DNA of 64,000 nucleotides, from NCBI GenBank assembly GCA_016584305.1, contig JACEEZ010005975.1:1-64000 (forward strand), written 5' to 3'. Source of the stretch: Chionoecetes opilio. Its lineage: Eukaryota; Arthropoda; Malacostraca; Decapoda; Majidae. How positions within the stretch are numbered: the first letter of the stretch is position 1; each line of letters begins with the position of its first letter. The notes beneath the pieces are model-generated. The model saw nothing but the letters and a program-made list of their open reading frames with translations. It had not been told where the DNA came from and ran no database searches. This document shows positions 21,760 through 35,170 of the stretch, piece by piece. Made by a program: the position numbers and the translations under genes.

Positions 21760-23080
21760 CTTGACTAAAGGCCATCGCCAATTTTCCAGTAGCCATCTAA
21801 TATCAAAGCTAATCAAACATTATTGGTCTCACCTTTCCACATCAGTTCTACAGCTTCATTTAATCTATACTTGTGAGGAAACTACAACTGCCATCGTTCC
21901 CTAGACCTACCTGAGCGAGGAGATAGTGACACTTGACCAGCCGGCGATGGTCATCACTCAAGTGCTTGTGATTAGCCGGCTGCCACGTGAACAAGGGCGG
22001 ATACCCCGTGTCCAGGGTAGGGGGGTAGCCTAGCCAAGGTGACCCATAGCACTACACGGGACAGGCAGATCAAGCTCCTTGCTCTCCACCGGTGACCAAC
22101 ACACTCCACCACAAGCCTACGAGTAAGTAGTCATCCCAATGAAGCGCAGTTCTGAAGATTTGGGTGCTATTCACAGGTGCCCTTCAACTGTCCCAACATT
22201 CAAACACTTGCAGCTGCCTGAGGATGGTAACTAGGCTGCGATGTGATTGCTGCTGCACTTCTCCTCCTCCAGGCTGCGGCACCAGGGGAGTTTGTAGGGT
22301 GACATTCCCCTGCTACTGATAGTATACTGTTTGGTTCCGACCAGTTAGTGGTTTGGTTCGTTGGTTATTCTGGCTGCTAGACAGTATTTGCCAGTTATCA
22401 ATGATAAGTTATGAATAGAAAAGAGATGAAATAGGTATATTGTTGCTGAACTTAAATCTAATAGGGATTATGTACACGGGGCGAGGTTCTAGAGGCATCT
22501 TCGGAGCGTCACCCATCGCAACATCGGTCGGGGCTCGGCCCCTGCTCCACAGCTGATAACTTGTAAACAAAAACCACAAACGACGAAGTGTACCGTTCGA
22601 ATGAAAGAACATCATAAATCACAATAACTCCCCGACGATATTGTGAGTGGAATCACAACATACATCCTCTCACATAAATGTTTTTTATGGGTAATAATGG
22701 ACGAGAAACTGCTCGGTCGCTACAGGCCGCCCGACCTCATGCGCACCATCACCCCACCTCCGTGCCCCACCTCACCCCATGCCAGGGACACCAACCTTCG
22801 TGCTGTACGATATTTCGGCGCTCTATCTGATGAGAAGGCCCGGATTTGCCCACCTTTGAAGGCGGAATCGTTATATATGATCCCATGCGTTCCTTTAATG
22901 AAAATTTAGATAATTACTATAGGTGGTTGGTTCTATAAGGGAAAGGTTCTGTGCGGGGAAGCCTAGTGTGTTTGTCGGAGGGTAGCAGAGCAGTGTTGGC
23001 GGCCTGCTTGCTTTGTCCAGAGAGAAGAAGGACGCCAAGGTGAGGTCTCCTTTCACCCTGAACTCACAGCTGACCTGCAT
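21760..23080. other. No recognisable feature
   Basis: About 1.3 kb of non-repetitive sequence with short ORFs only; the 88-codon ORF at 22643-22909 has no recognisable content. Confidence 0.4.
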
Positions 23081-23084
23081 CACT

Positions 23085-24336
23085 ATATCCTCTGCACTCA
23101 CCCTACCACTACTCCAGCTGCACTCCCCTAACCACTACTCTCAGCTGCACTCCTCCCTAACCACTGACTCTCAGACTGCACTCCTCCCTAACCACTACTC
23201 CAGCTGCACTCCTCCCTAACCACTACTCCAGCTGCACTCCTCCCTAAACCACCACTCCAGCTGCCACTCATCCCTAACCACCTACTCCAGCTGCACTCCT
23301 CCCCCTAACCACTCCTCCAGCTGCACTCCTCCCTAACCATACTCAGCTCCACTCCTCCTAACCAATCCTCCAGCTGCACTCCTCCATAACAACTTCTTCC
23401 AGGCTCCACTCTCTTAACCATACTCCAGCTGCACTCCTCCCTAACCACTACTCCAGCTGCACTCATCCCTAACCACTACTCACAGCTGCACTCCTCCCTA
23501 ACCACCACTCAGCTGGACTCCTCCCTAACCATACTCCAGCTGCACCTCCTCCCTAACCACTCCTCAGCCTGCACTCCTCCCGTAACACTACTCCAGCTCC
23601 ACTCTCCCTAACCACCTCCTCCGCTGCACTCCTCCCTAACCATACTCCAGCTGCACTCCCCCTAACCACTTCTTCCAGCTACCACTCCTCTTAACCACTC
23701 CTCCCTAACCACTACTCCAGCTGGCACTCATCCCTAACCACTTCTCCAGCTCACTCCTCTCTAACCACTACTCAGCTGCACCCTCCCAAACGCTAACTCC
23801 AGCTGCATCCTCCCTAAACCCATACTCCAGCTGCACTCTCCCTAACCACTACTCCAGCTGACTCCCTCCTAACCACCACTCCAGCTGCACTCTTCCTAAC
23901 CACTACCTCCAGGCTGCACTGCCTCCCATTAACAATACTCCAGCTCCACTCTCCAAACCACTCCTCCAGACTGCACTCCTCCCCAAACCAACTTCTCCAG
24001 CCCACGCCTCTCCTAACCACACTCCAGCTCATCGCCCTAACAATACTCCAGCTGCCACTCCTCCCTAAACCACTTCTCCAGCTCCACCCTCTTAACACAC
24101 TCCAGCTGCACTCCTCTAACACTACTCAGCTAGCACTCTCTCTAAACCACTACTTCCAGTACAACTCCTCCTAACCACTTCCTCCAGCTGCACTCATCCC
24201 TAACCACTACTCCAGCTGCACTCCTCATAAACAACTAATCCAGCTGCACCTCTCCTAACACTACTCACAGCTGCACTCCTCCCTAACCACTACTCCCAGC
24301 TGCACTCTCCCCTAACACTACTCCAGCTGCACTCCT
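23085..24336 (+). repeat. Minisatellite, unit about 27 bp
   Basis: About 45 copies of CTCCCTAACCACTACTCCAG followed by CTGCACTC, with many single-base changes and indels. Each unit contains CAGCTG, an E-box palindrome. Non-coding; apparent ORFs (for example 23814-24122 minus) are periodic artefacts. Confidence 0.95.
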
Positions 24337-24769
24337 CGCATGCCTTCGTCATCCTATCCACTCATTGCTTTCACCGGTCAACTATTTATGTTGTGCCATA
24401 ATTAAAACCATCAAGTTTATTCGCTGCCCGTTCATCTGTATACTATTACTTTCTTTAGTTAGCTACTTTATAATTAGGACATTGTATCTATTCCTCCGAC
24501 CATGCACATCACGCACATCCAATTAGCTGTAAGTCGAGGAAAACCCTTTAAAAGTATAAAGTTCCGAACGTTCCATAATCACCGTTAATTCTAGCATTTA
24601 CACTAAACAAAAACAAATGCTGAGGCCATTACTCCCTCACAGAACACAAGGGCACGCTGCCAACAACACACCACCCACTGCCACACAGGAGCACACTACG
24701 CCACAAGCCACGGGTACAACCACACTTGTCCACACAACACACCAACCTCAAAAGTGGATCTTCATGTGT
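24337..24769. other. No recognisable feature
   Basis: Unassigned sequence between the minisatellite and the zinc-finger pseudogene. Confidence 0.4.
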
Positions 24770-26000
24770 TTGGCAATATCATCCTTTGTCTTGAAACCAC
24801 TTCTTACAAACATTACCCTCCCCCCCCCCCCAACACCCCCCCCAAAAAAAAAACTTGAACTCCCTCAAGCCAGTGTGTCTCTTGGATGTTGACTGAGACT
24901 TGAAATGGCAATAACCTTTTTCCACATCTAGGACATTTCATTAATTCTCTCCAGAACCCCCACTGTGTGGTCAGGGTGTGTTTGGTGAGGCTTAAACTTC
25001 TTAGTAAAATCTTTCCCAACACTCTAGACATTCATACTTTTTTAACACCATTGTTTGTCGGGTGTGTGTGGTTGAGGTTAGACTTTTGAGTAAATTTTTT
25101 AACCACAATCCACGACATTCATAATTTTTAACACCAACTGTGTATAAGGGTGGTATGGTGAGGTGAGACTTCAGATAACAAATCTGTTCACACACTCCAG
25201 GACATTGATGCTTCTGTGGCACCACTCAGGTTTGTACGTGTGCTTAATGTGGATCTCAACGTGCTAGGCAATATCCTTCTTGTCTTGAAACACTTGCCAC
25301 AAACATCACATTTGAACTCCTCAAGCCAGGTGTCTCAAGGCGTGTTTGGTGAGGGTAGAATTATCACTAAATCTTTTTCCACACTCCAGACATTGATTAT
25401 TTCTTAACACACTGTGTATCCGGGAGTGTTGGGTGAGGCTAAGATTTCTTAGTAAATCTTTTCCCACACTCCAGACACATGATATTTCTTAATACCACTG
25501 TTGTGTCCAGGGTCCCTGGTGGGTGAGGTGAGATTATCATTTAAAATTTTTCCAACACTCTAGACATTATGATTGTAACAAGAGACACTGTGTGTCAGGG
25601 GTGTCGGAGTGAGCTGAGACTTACATAAAAAAAAATTCCAACACCAACCTAGAGAACCATTCATAATCCGTGACGCCACTGCTTGTGTCAGGAAATGTCT
25701 TCAAGCACACTCTTGCATCTGAATGATTTTACTACATTCGTGAGCAACAAAACTGCCTCTTCTCCTTCTTGGCTGAGTGCCGCATCCAACGGTGATTCTT
25801 GCCATCCCTCCGTCTGCTCCCCACAGATGAGGCACGGACTGCTGCTGTGCTCCGGCCACTGGTGGTGGTGCTGCCCGGCCCCACAGCCTCCACGCCAGCA
25901 ATACTCGCGGCAGCACACATGGTGGCCGGTCCTACAGAAGCTTTGGGATTGCCGGGCGCGAGATGCCTTAGTGTGCAGCAGAACACCCAGCTGGGACTGT
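24770..26000 (-). pseudogene. C2H2 zinc-finger gene, paralogue 1 (decayed)
   Basis: Minus strand. The N-terminal part (about 25690-25990) reads VFCCTLRHLAPG, then MCAAASIAGVEAV, then RRRDGKNH and RQFCCS, closely matching paralogue 2 at 40.9-41.1 kb. Downstream, many degenerate finger units run to about 24770: EFKCDVCGKCFKTRR (about 25290-25310), MKCPRCGKRL (about 24910-24940) and YECLECWERF (about 25010-25040). The ~84-base unit period and linker-like HTG/HSG traces are those of tandem C2H2 fingers. Several frameshifts and lost cysteines or histidines break the array. Such proteins are usually nuclear DNA-binding regulators, but this copy cannot make one as it stands. Confidence 0.7.
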
Positions 26001-26115
26001 GACTCTCAGCATCCCTGCAACAGTAGGTGACCACAGTCAGGACACAGAGAGCCAGCTGGGACTGTGGCCTCAGCACCTGCAACAGTGGTGGACAGTAAGG
26101 ACACAGAGAGCACCA
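25990..26115 (+). repeat. Two units of the 59-bp minisatellite
   Basis: Two copies of CAGCTGGGACTGTGACCTCA...ACACAGAGAG, the same unit that forms the 1.5-kb array at 41110-42637 beside paralogue 2. Confidence 0.85.
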
Positions 26116-26224
26116 CGTGCTGCCTTCACACTGTACCCCTGCCTACATGGGCCCACCACCCTGCTTCCTGCCTCACTCACACCACACTATGCCAGGGCTT
26201 GCACTCCCCTCCTCCTCTCTGCTG

Positions 26225-27175
26225 CCTCACCATTCCAGCCACCACACAGCCCTGTCCTCACACTACCCCACCACACACGCCCTGTCCTCACACTACCGCA
26301 CCACAAACACAGCCCTGTCCTCACACTACCCCCACCACCACACAGCACCCTGTCCTCACACTTACCGCCACCACAACCCACAGCCCTGTCGCAAACTTAA
26401 AAAAACCACACCACCACACACCCCTTGTCCTACACTACACACTACCACCACACAGACCTGTCCTCACCACTACCCACACCACCACACAGCCCTGTCCTCA
26501 CACTCACCGCCACCACAACACAGCCCTGTCCTCACACTACCACCACACCACACAGCCCTGTCCATCAACAACTACCGCCACCACAACAACAGCCCTGTCC
26601 TCACACTACCACCACCCCAAACACAGCCCTGTCCTCACACTACCACTACCACCACACAAGCCCTGTCCTCACACTACCACCAAAACCACACAGCCGTCCT
26701 CACACTACCACCATCCACCACACAGCACTGTCCTCACCTACACACCACCACACAGACCTGTCCTCACACTACCACCACCACCACACACCCTGTCCTCACA
26801 CTACCACCACCACCACACAGCCCTGTCCCTCACACTGAACCACCACCACAACACAGCCCTTCCGCACACTACCACTACCACCACACAGCCCTGTCTCACA
26901 TTACCACCACCACAAACACAGCCTGTCCTACACATACCACTACCACCACACACCCTGTCTCACACTACCACCCAACCACCACACACCCTCTGTCCTCACA
27001 CTACACCACCACCACACAGACCCTGTTCTCACACTCCAACACCACAAACACATGCCCGCTCCTCACACTTACCACTACCACCACAACAGCCCTGTCCCTC
27101 ACACTACCACAACCACCACACAGCCCTGTCCTCACACTACCACCACCACCACACATTCCCTGCACCACACATCCA
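26225..27175 (+). repeat. Minisatellite, unit about 31 bp (CCTGTCCTCACACTACCACC)
   Basis: About 30 copies of CACACAGCCCTGTCCTCACA followed by CTACCACCACC. This array, not protein selection, produces the long open frames at 26064-27337. Confidence 0.95.
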
Positions 27176-27329
27176 ACACAACACCACACCTTTCTCCTCC
27201 ACCATGCAATGCCAGGTCTCCACCACACTATCCCTAGCCCACTCCCATCACACACCAACCTTCACTCCATGGCCTGCCCTCCTACAACAGGCCAACACCC
27301 TTGCAGCAGAGTGAAGGCAAAGATACCCG

Positions 27330-28360
27330 CAGTGTGACAGTTGTCCCCTGTGATGCAACTTCTGCCTCACTCTTTGGTGCTGATACTCATTGTACCTTAT
27401 TCAGGAGGGCCGGGGCAGCACACCGGAGGTCATGATATAGAGACCACATGAGATGCTGCTCAAAACATCCACTACAGTTATACTCGCGATGGAGGAGCAG
27501 ACACGTCCTGGGAAGCCTACTTGTTTAGGAGCTTCTGGTGGATAGTCTTCCAAAACTACCCAAGAAATAAATGATTACATCTCACTGGGCAGCCAACAAT
27601 AAATGATTGCCCTAAATATATTGCAACATACTGACACAACAAATGACTTTTGCTGACCCCCTGCGCCTCACCCCTTTGTTTCTACATTGCCGGATGTGGT
27701 TTGTGGAACTGTCTCGATCTGAATTTCTCGCCGAAACACCAAATCGAGAACTCTTGTCGACGGGAACATTTTAGACATTTTTCCACTTAAATTAACCCCT
27801 AGAGGCCCAGAACGTAATTTCCATTGTAATCTGGGTACCATTAGACGATTTTAGTGACTATAAAGCAATATATTATAGCTATGACTGGTTTAGTATCATT
27901 ATAATGGTATATTAAGTTACTTTTCAGTAATTTAAGCGCGGTAACAGACAATTTTAATGGCAAAGGAAAAGATCTGTGAGTGGAAGGGTGGTAATAGACG
28001 AAAAAAGTAATTGAAAAAGGGAATTTTATTATTCACACCACTTTTATTGAAGACAAACATTATCATTTGTGATAACCCCATGGCGGAACACTTTTTGTGA
28101 GTTAGGTCTGACACTTGTTATTAAGTAATTTTTGGCGGCATGAATCAAACTGATCTCAGTTTTTTTCTCTAATCACGTCAAGTTTTTGAACTGTAGGATT
28201 TTCGTTTCCTAAAAAATATGAAAAATACTGTACATAAACAGTAAACCAGTGCTTATTTATTTAAAAAGTTTGCAAATGTTAAAAACATACAGTGAAAATT
28301 AAGGAATAGGCATGAATAGGAATGTTTATTAACATTATCATGTTTTTAGAAAGGATAAGG
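27330..28360. other. No recognisable feature
   Basis: About 1 kb of AT-leaning sequence with no ORF or repeat I can name. Confidence 0.4.
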
Positions 28361-28361
28361 C

Positions 28362-29120
28362 TTATAATTGGGGCAGGTTAAGGTAAAAATTTACGTTTGT
28401 AGCTTGCTGGCAGTGTTCAACTTGAGGACTATCGCGTTTGATGCTCCAACAATAGTCAGCCATATAGCAATCCCCATCTACCCGGAACGTTTCCAAACCC
28501 TTCAAATCGGGGGAAACGTTCACCTTGCTCGTCGCTAGCAGCACCAAGTTTTTCGGAAATTTGGAAGATGGCTATCCCCAAAAAAGTATTTAATACCAGG
28601 TTGAAACCAAAAGCGCTTTGTAGCTCCAATAGTTTTGAAAAATTCTGTGAAAATTACTTGCACGTGTTTTTCCAAGAAATTTTTGAGGGACTCTTTGAAT
28701 GATGAAGATTCTTTTCAAGTCTGACATAGTACCGTTGAAATGTTCACTTTGAGAGCTGTCAAATTTGGGGCCATAAAACACCCCGGCCTTGTTTTTTTCA
28801 ATTGACATTTCCAGGAAATCCCAAGTTTATGTACTTAAAACAGTCGCCATGTTGACAATGTTTTTTAAAAATTTGTTTCATGAGCCCAGTTTTTATGGCA
28901 GAGGTGGGAATATTATTTTCTTCCGTCAACAGTGGTCATGTACAATGTTAGGATCCAGGTTAAGATCAGCTCGGAGGCCAATTCGTCTGAACCCAATGTT
29001 TTCTCTCGAGCTCTGTATCCCACATACAAAAAAAAGCGGGGGATACTTTGTGTATCCACGTTGTTGCCCAAGAAGGAAGGACCCCATTTAAGGCAACACA
29101 GATGATCCAATTGTGTTTGC
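28362..29120 (-). pseudogene. Decayed repeat-encoded protein (GERF / ADYCW family)
   Basis: Minus-strand pieces in different frames line up with a protein I know as a multi-copy uncharacterised family in arthropod and cnidarian genomes. GYTKY lies near 29050, KKIIFPPL near 28910, FLGKTRASN near 28670, GAASDEQGERF near 28520, and MADYCWSIKRD near 28445. The order matches the family's C-terminal half. At least five frame changes break it. Family function is unknown to me; repeated copies suggest it belongs to a mobile element. Quality of the surrounding sequence is poor, so some frameshifts may be errors. Confidence 0.5.
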
Positions 29121-29857
29121 AATTGAAATAATCAAGACTCCTTTAATCTCCATATTCTTCACAAAGACAGACCGAACCCCAATGGGGACTGCGCAAAACA
29201 AATTCCCAAACAAAAAAATTTTTTATAAGCTCAAAAGTGGAATTTTGCTTATTGGAGGGTAAGTTGGGGAGAAAAAACTTGACGTGCTAGAAAAAAACTG
29301 ACTACAGTTTTGGAATCAGCATGCCAAATTTTTAGTCTAAAAAGCTCAAAAATCTAACTCAAAAATTTTTTTTTTTCAAATTTGTTCCCCATGTAATCAA
29401 TGTTTTTTTTAGTTGTGGGCGGCCGCCCCCCCCCCAAAACACCCAACTTGTTGCACTGCCCTATATGTCGGGTTTTTATTTCCTTTACTATTTGTTACAA
29501 AAAACCCATCAACCTAACCAAACCCGGGATTTAATCTAACCAAACAATTTTTCAATCTATGGCAGTGGGCGGAGCAAGGGTTTTGGGGGGGCGGGCCGGG
29601 GGGGGATCCCCACACCCGTAAAAACATTTTTTTCCGACAATAACTAGTGCCAGATTCTTCAATACACATCAAAAGTTTTCGGGAAAAAGTAATTTTTTGG
29701 CCTAGAAATCGGTAAAAGCCCATAGCGAAATGTTCCCCATTTCATTGGTATTTTCACACCTTTGCCCTAAGAAACAGTAGAGGTAAAAAAATACTAGAAC
29801 CCGACAAGTCACGTTAAAAATATTACCCGGGCCCCGCCAATCGAGGAAATTTTTTAT
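29121..29857. other. Unassigned, low-quality-looking sequence
   Basis: Contains homopolymer-rich AT and C/G stretches. No feature recognised. Confidence 0.4.
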
Positions 29858-31580
29858 CAATCAACCAATCGTGGGGGCATACCCGGGGGGCGCTGCCTCG
29901 CCCCCCCTACGACCCCACTCCGGGGCTCCCCACGCACGAGCCCGCATGCAGGCCCTTTCCCATACCAAGCAGCTTTTTCGCAAGAAAATCATCTTGCCCC
30001 AGCACGACCCTTTGGGGGCGCCCTTGGCCCCTCCACCCCGGATTGTTCTTACAGATACAACTCGATGGGAAGGATGGGTTTTCAGGGTAGGGGCCCACAT
30101 GCCCATAAGCCAAAGGGTTGGAAAGGGCAGACTATGCGGGTAATGGGCCTCGATTCAGTCTCACGGTGCAATCGCTGATTTGACAGTAACATCCCAGCGA
30201 TCCCCCATGTTTCGGAAGACATTATTACCAAAGGCATTGATTCGTCTTTTCAAGTCATATTTAGGTCCATGTTCAAAACCCCTAGAGTAAGACGGGGACA
30301 AAAGTGACTGAAGACCCGGATCTTTCCTCGCACGGGTCCCGACAACGCCAAATATCCGCGAGCGAGTCAATAACACTGGGCTATGCCAATCCGCCGCAAG
30401 ACTTTTTGACGGACCCGCCGTCATTAGGGACGGGTACCAAGGTATGTAAAAAATTTTCCAAGATTCAATGTCCTCGCCGCATGCAGAAACAGACTGTACG
30501 TTTTTCAGTAAGCCCCAAACACCTGGCCCTGGCTTGAGCCAGGAGCGTTAAGTCCCAAAAGCCTTGCCCCCTGTGCGGGCCCCCTGAGACCCACACCAGG
30601 ACCTCCAGCGACTCAGAAAAGTTTTATGCACATGGGCAAAACAAGATCATGTTTTGGGTGTTGCCGATGGATGCTCCACAATCATTTTTGATCTAAAATT
30701 TTGCCAATCCCCAGTCCATACATGTGAATAGAAGGGGGGAAGGGACGCCCCCTTGCCTCACCCGTATTAACAGGAAAAAGTGGTACACTGCCCCACACTT
30801 CAAAAACACCCGGGGCCCCAGAATACAGACCAGTTATCAAAAAAATAGTCCTTGCAGGAACCCCAAAAAAGCCCAGAAGATCCCAGGTGACAAAAACGTT
30901 TGCATGAGCAAACCCTTTCTTGAGATAAAACATAGGCTGAAGCATCCCGTCAAAAAACTAAACGTGGGCTTTCCCCACCAGGACACAAGCGCTAGGATAC
31001 GGTCCGTTTTTGATTTACCAGGCGTGAACCCGCGGGCTGAGGTCTTGACTTCCCAGATGACTGCAAACCGTGTCAGAATAGATGGGCAAGCCCCCTTGCC
31101 TGGCACGCGAGCAGTGTAAATCCCCGCGGTATTTGTTGCAGTCCGACAGTCCCTTTCCCCTTTTCCAGATGGGGATGACCACCCCCCCTTTTCCTCAGGA
31201 GGAACGGTACCTGTTTTCCAACGCGTCGGGACAGCTGCAACCGCGGATCATGGCCTACCCCCCCCTTTTGAGGAGCCCCGATTGATATTACAAACACCAG
31301 CTCCCTTTCCCACCCTTCAATTTGCTACAGCCTTTTGACTTCATCAAGAGAGGGTGGGTTTGTCAATGGGAGGATTGGGCACCCTCCCTGTAACCCAGTG
31401 GTGTGAAGCTGCTCAGTTGGAGGGTCCCCCGTGAAAAAAGCCCAAATACCGCCCAACGAGCCATCTCCCAACCCAGTCGACACGAGGCGCCCATCTGTTT
31501 TTCGATAGCACTCCCCCAAGATGGAGACTTGGAAGGAGCTTCTCAGGGCCGGTGGGCGGGTCGGAGGCAATGCGTTCAAA
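29858..31580 (-). pseudogene. RTE-type LINE reverse transcriptase (decayed)
   Basis: Minus strand from about 31580 to 29858. In order: TPGKSKTDRILALV (about 31030, RT motif 2-3 region), FFPVNTGEARGRP (about 30760, motif B remnant), DLKRRINAFGNNVFRNMGDRW (about 30210-30270), then the C-terminal GYAPTIG end near 29870. The same protein order is present on the plus strand at 39126-40312. The 3' end near 29860 has GATTGGTTGATTGAT, an RTE-like short-period tail. Many frameshifts; no catalytic YADD or FADD box is readable in one frame. Confidence 0.65.
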
Positions 31581-31921
31581 TGACCCTGGAAACCCAGCGG
31601 ACTCTTGACATACCTCTCCTTGTCTCTCCCGAGGGGGGTTTAGTCCGGCGGACAACCCATGTTGGTCCTGGTTTAAGTAGTCTGCAGCGCGACTCTCCTC
31701 TATTTTCTCCAGGTCTCCATCGAGAAAAAACTACGCCATGCCGGGGCGCCCCCCAAATACATCCTTGGGGCCTGTAGTTTCCTTTTGAAGGTATCCCACG
31801 TTAAAAGGGTCCGAGGGCACCGAGCATATCAAATCGTTTTGAGACTGCCCCCGCATATCAGGGGGAAACATGTAAAGCCTTCAGTTTCTAAAGATGAAAA
31901 CAGATGTAGTTTTATTGGATT
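31581..31921. other. Unassigned
   Basis: Possibly more of the RTE element upstream of the readable region, but no motif is clear. Confidence 0.3.
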
Positions 31922-32544
31922 ATTTTACGATAGGACCAAATTTCCCCTACACAATTTTGGGGCATGGTTTTGTTCCCTTATTGATTTAAGAGACATTTTT
32001 CCCTTGAGTTTTCCCGTCCCCAAATCAATAGTTTCGGAGATAAGAACTTTTTAGGTGGGAGGAGGAATACGTCTCCTTTTTTAAAATGCCCCCTTTTCCT
32101 TTTCTTGTACCGCATCGCTTTTGTTTCGGAGAAAATTTTTCCCGTGCGCACCGTGGCAGGTTCACCCGGGGTTTGGTTTTTTATTAAAAAAAATATTATA
32201 TGGCCCCGTTAGGGGGTTTAAAAGGTTAGGTAAAGTTAGGTTAGGTTGGGTTTAAGGGGATAGCCCGCCGTAAATTTTAAAATTGCATCTACGGTCATGA
32301 AAAATTTTATATGTTGTGTATATTAGTCCCCTTTTTTATAACATAAAAATTTTTAAGCGTCAGATAAAAGGGAAAAAAAATTTTGAAAAAATTAAAGAGC
32401 CAATTTTACTCGGTTTTGAGAAATTTTTAATTTCATTTCTCAGCCATTTTTTGACGATTCCTTGTGACATGAGCAATGATAATTCATGTTATTTAAAATT
32501 TTTCTGAGAATATTTGAAAATAGTTTTTGAAAAAAAAAAAAAAA

Positions 32545-32586
<42 letters not shown>

Positions 32587-33707
32587 GGAAATTTTCCCCA
32601 AAATCAAAACTGAGACATAAAACAAAAAGTTCGAACAGATTTTCTCGATATTTGATTTTTTTTTTCCCAAAGATTCGTGAAAAAAAGTGCCAAAAATAAA
32701 AGAGGAGATTAATTTTATGTCATTTTATACAGTTCTGAGAAAAAAAGGTTTGAAGTTTTACTGAAGTTTCAGCGCTCCAGTGAAGGTTTCTATACGTCAA
32801 TGCTATTTCATATGAAATTTTTTGTGACAGTAATTTCCCCTTTAATGCTGCATAAAAGGATCGACCTTGTCCCCCCTTAAAAGGTATTTAAATTAATCGC
32901 ACAAAGGGGAGGGGGGAGGGCGCGCCAGCCCCCCATTTTGCAAGGTTAGATAAAAAGCACCCCCGGGGCCTAGCTTTTGGTTGGGAATTTCCCTTTTTCT
33001 GTTTTTTTCCCTTTTTTGTTTTTTTCTTCTTTGTTTGTCTTCCGGGGTAATTTTTCTCTTTTCTCTTTTCTAGTCCTTTTTTGGGGTATACATTTGTTCC
33101 AAATTTTTTTTTTTTAAAAGGTTGCACTTTTTATATCCCAAAAATTTTTCCAGAATTGTACCTGGGTAACAAACTTCACCCGAAGAAGCTGTTTTTTTTT
33201 TTTTAAAAATTTAAAAGGGTTTGTTTTGTTATATGGGAAAATTATCCCCCCCCCAAAAAAATTTTTTTTTTTTTTTTTTTTCAAAATTTTTAAGTTTAAA
33301 AGCCCCCCCTATGGGCATTAAAAAAATTCCGACTGAAAAAAATTCCACCATTCAAAGCCAAAAGGATAGGGTGTTTCCATAGACCATATAACCAAATTCG
33401 TTAAAATTTAAAAAAATTTTTTTATTGTCACGGCGGACTCTCCCCCTTTAAATAAGGTTAGGTTAGGGGAGGAAAGGGCCCCGGGGGACGGAAAATTTTC
33501 TCCGAAACAAAAACGATCAGGTCACAAAAAGAGGGAAAAGGGAGGATTTTTTAAAAAAGGAGAGATTCCTCCTCCCACCTAAAATGTTCTTATCTCCGAA
33601 AAAATATTGATTTTCGACGGAAAGCTCAGAGAAAATACTCTTAGAATACAATAAGGTAAACAAAAACCATACCCAATTGTTAGGGAAATTTGGTCCTATC
33701 GTAAAAA
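31922..33707. mobile_element. Foldback element, family A, copy 4
   Basis: The left arm is minus-oriented (31922-32135, from ACGATAGGACCAAAT to CGCTTTTGTTTCGG). The right arm is plus-oriented (33490-33707, ending TTTGGTCCTATCGT). Just inside each arm lie GGTTAGG-type motifs (32222-32250 and 33455-33470). The 1.3-kb interior is AT-rich with long A runs (32530-32580) and no gene. Sequence quality looks low. Confidence 0.6.
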
Positions 33708-33974
33708 TTTTTCCTTTTTTTTTTTTCGCAAACCGGTAAAAAAAAAAAAAATTCAAATCCCAATTCTATGGTCGTTTCCATTAAAAAACCGTTTGGGAAA
33801 TTTTGAATAACAAACCTTCCCGGTTTGACTGAAATAAACTACCGCACGTAAGATGTTTGTTTTACTTTACATCTGCAAAAAGGTTCCCGCGTGGCTCGGC
33901 CTTGGGTTAACCCAACGGGTAGAAAAAAAGGGGGCCCCAAAAAATTTTTGTCCCGTCGATCCTGTCCTGATCCT

Positions 33975-35170
33975 TTTAGGGGGTATAGGAGGTTAGGCTG
34001 AACTTTTGGGGTTATAGTGAGGTTAGGCTAGTAACTTTTAGGGGGTTTTTAGGGGTTAGGTATAACTTTTAGGGGGTTACAGGAGGTTAGGTTAGTAACT
34101 TTTAGGGGGTTATGTGAGGTTGGTTTGTAACTTTTGGGGGTTATAGTGAGGTTAGGCTAGTAACTTTTAGGGGGTTTTTAGTGAGGTTAGGTTAGAACTT
34201 TTTGGGGGGTTTTAGTGAGGTTAGGTAGTAACTTTTAGGGGGTTATAGTGAGGTTAGGGTAGTAACTTTAGGGGGTTATGTGAGGTTAGGTGTAACTTTT
34301 TGGGGGTTTTTAGTGAGGTTAGGTTAGTAAATTTTTGGGGGTTACAGTGAGGGTTTGGTTAGTAAAATTTTTGGGGTTATAGGAGGTAGGTTTTGTAAAT
34401 TTTAGGGGGTTTTAAATGAGGTTAGGTTTGTAACTTTTAGGGGGGTTTTAGTGAGGGTTGTTTGTAACTTTAGGGGGTATAGTGAGGGAGGTAGTAACTT
34501 TTTGGGGGGGTTTAAATGAGGTTAGGTAGGAATTTTAGGGGGTTAAATGAGGTTAGGTTAGACTTTTAGGGGGTTAAAGGGGGTTAGGTAGTAACTTTTT
34601 GGGGGTTAAGTGAGGTTAGGTTTTGTAACTTTTAGGGGGTTAAGTGAGGAGGTTGTAACTTTTTGGGGTTTTTGTGAGGGTTTGGTTTTGTAAATTTTTT
34701 GGGGTTAAGTGAGGTTAGGTTAGAACTTTTAGGGGGGGTTTCAGTGAGGGTTTGGGAGTAATTTTAGGGGTTTCAGTGAGGTTAGGCTAGTAACTTTTAG
34801 GGGGTTAAGTGAGGTTAGGTTTTAACTTTTAGGGGGTTAAGTGAGTTGGTTTGTAACTTTTAGGGGGGTTTAAATGGGTTAGGTTTGTAACTTTTAGGGG
34901 GGGATAGGAGGTTGGTTAGACTTTTAGGGGGTTTTATGAGGTTAGGTTAGTAACTTTTTGGGGGGTTTTAGTGAGGGTTTGGTTAGTAACTTTTAGGGGG
35001 TTAGTGAGGTAGGTTAGTAACTTTTAGGGGGGGAAGTGAGGTTAGGTTAGAACTTTTTGGGGGTTTAGTGGGTTAGGTTAGTAATTTTTGGGGGTTCAGG
35101 AGGTTAGGTTAGTAACTTTTAGGGGGGTTAAGTAGGTTAGGTAGTAAATTTTAGGGGAATTATGGTAGGT
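33975..35170 (+). repeat. GGTTA-rich minisatellite, unit about 33 bp, expanded copy
   Basis: About 36 units of GTGAGGTTAGGTTAGTAACTT followed by TTAGGGGGTTATA. Same unit as 4990-5475. Numerous one-base losses in G and T runs suggest base-calling noise. Confidence 0.9.

Noticed and set aside
22643..22909. 88-codon ORF
   Set aside because: No recognisable domain, no repeat support, length within chance expectation.
23085..24336. Possible CRISPR-like array
   Set aside because: Units are contiguous and degenerate without unique spacers; eukaryotic minisatellite. The same holds for 9180-9795 and 41110-42637.
26064..27337. Two overlapping ORFs of over 400 codons
   Set aside because: They are produced by a 31-bp minisatellite with few stops; composition is simple H/T/P repeats in every frame.
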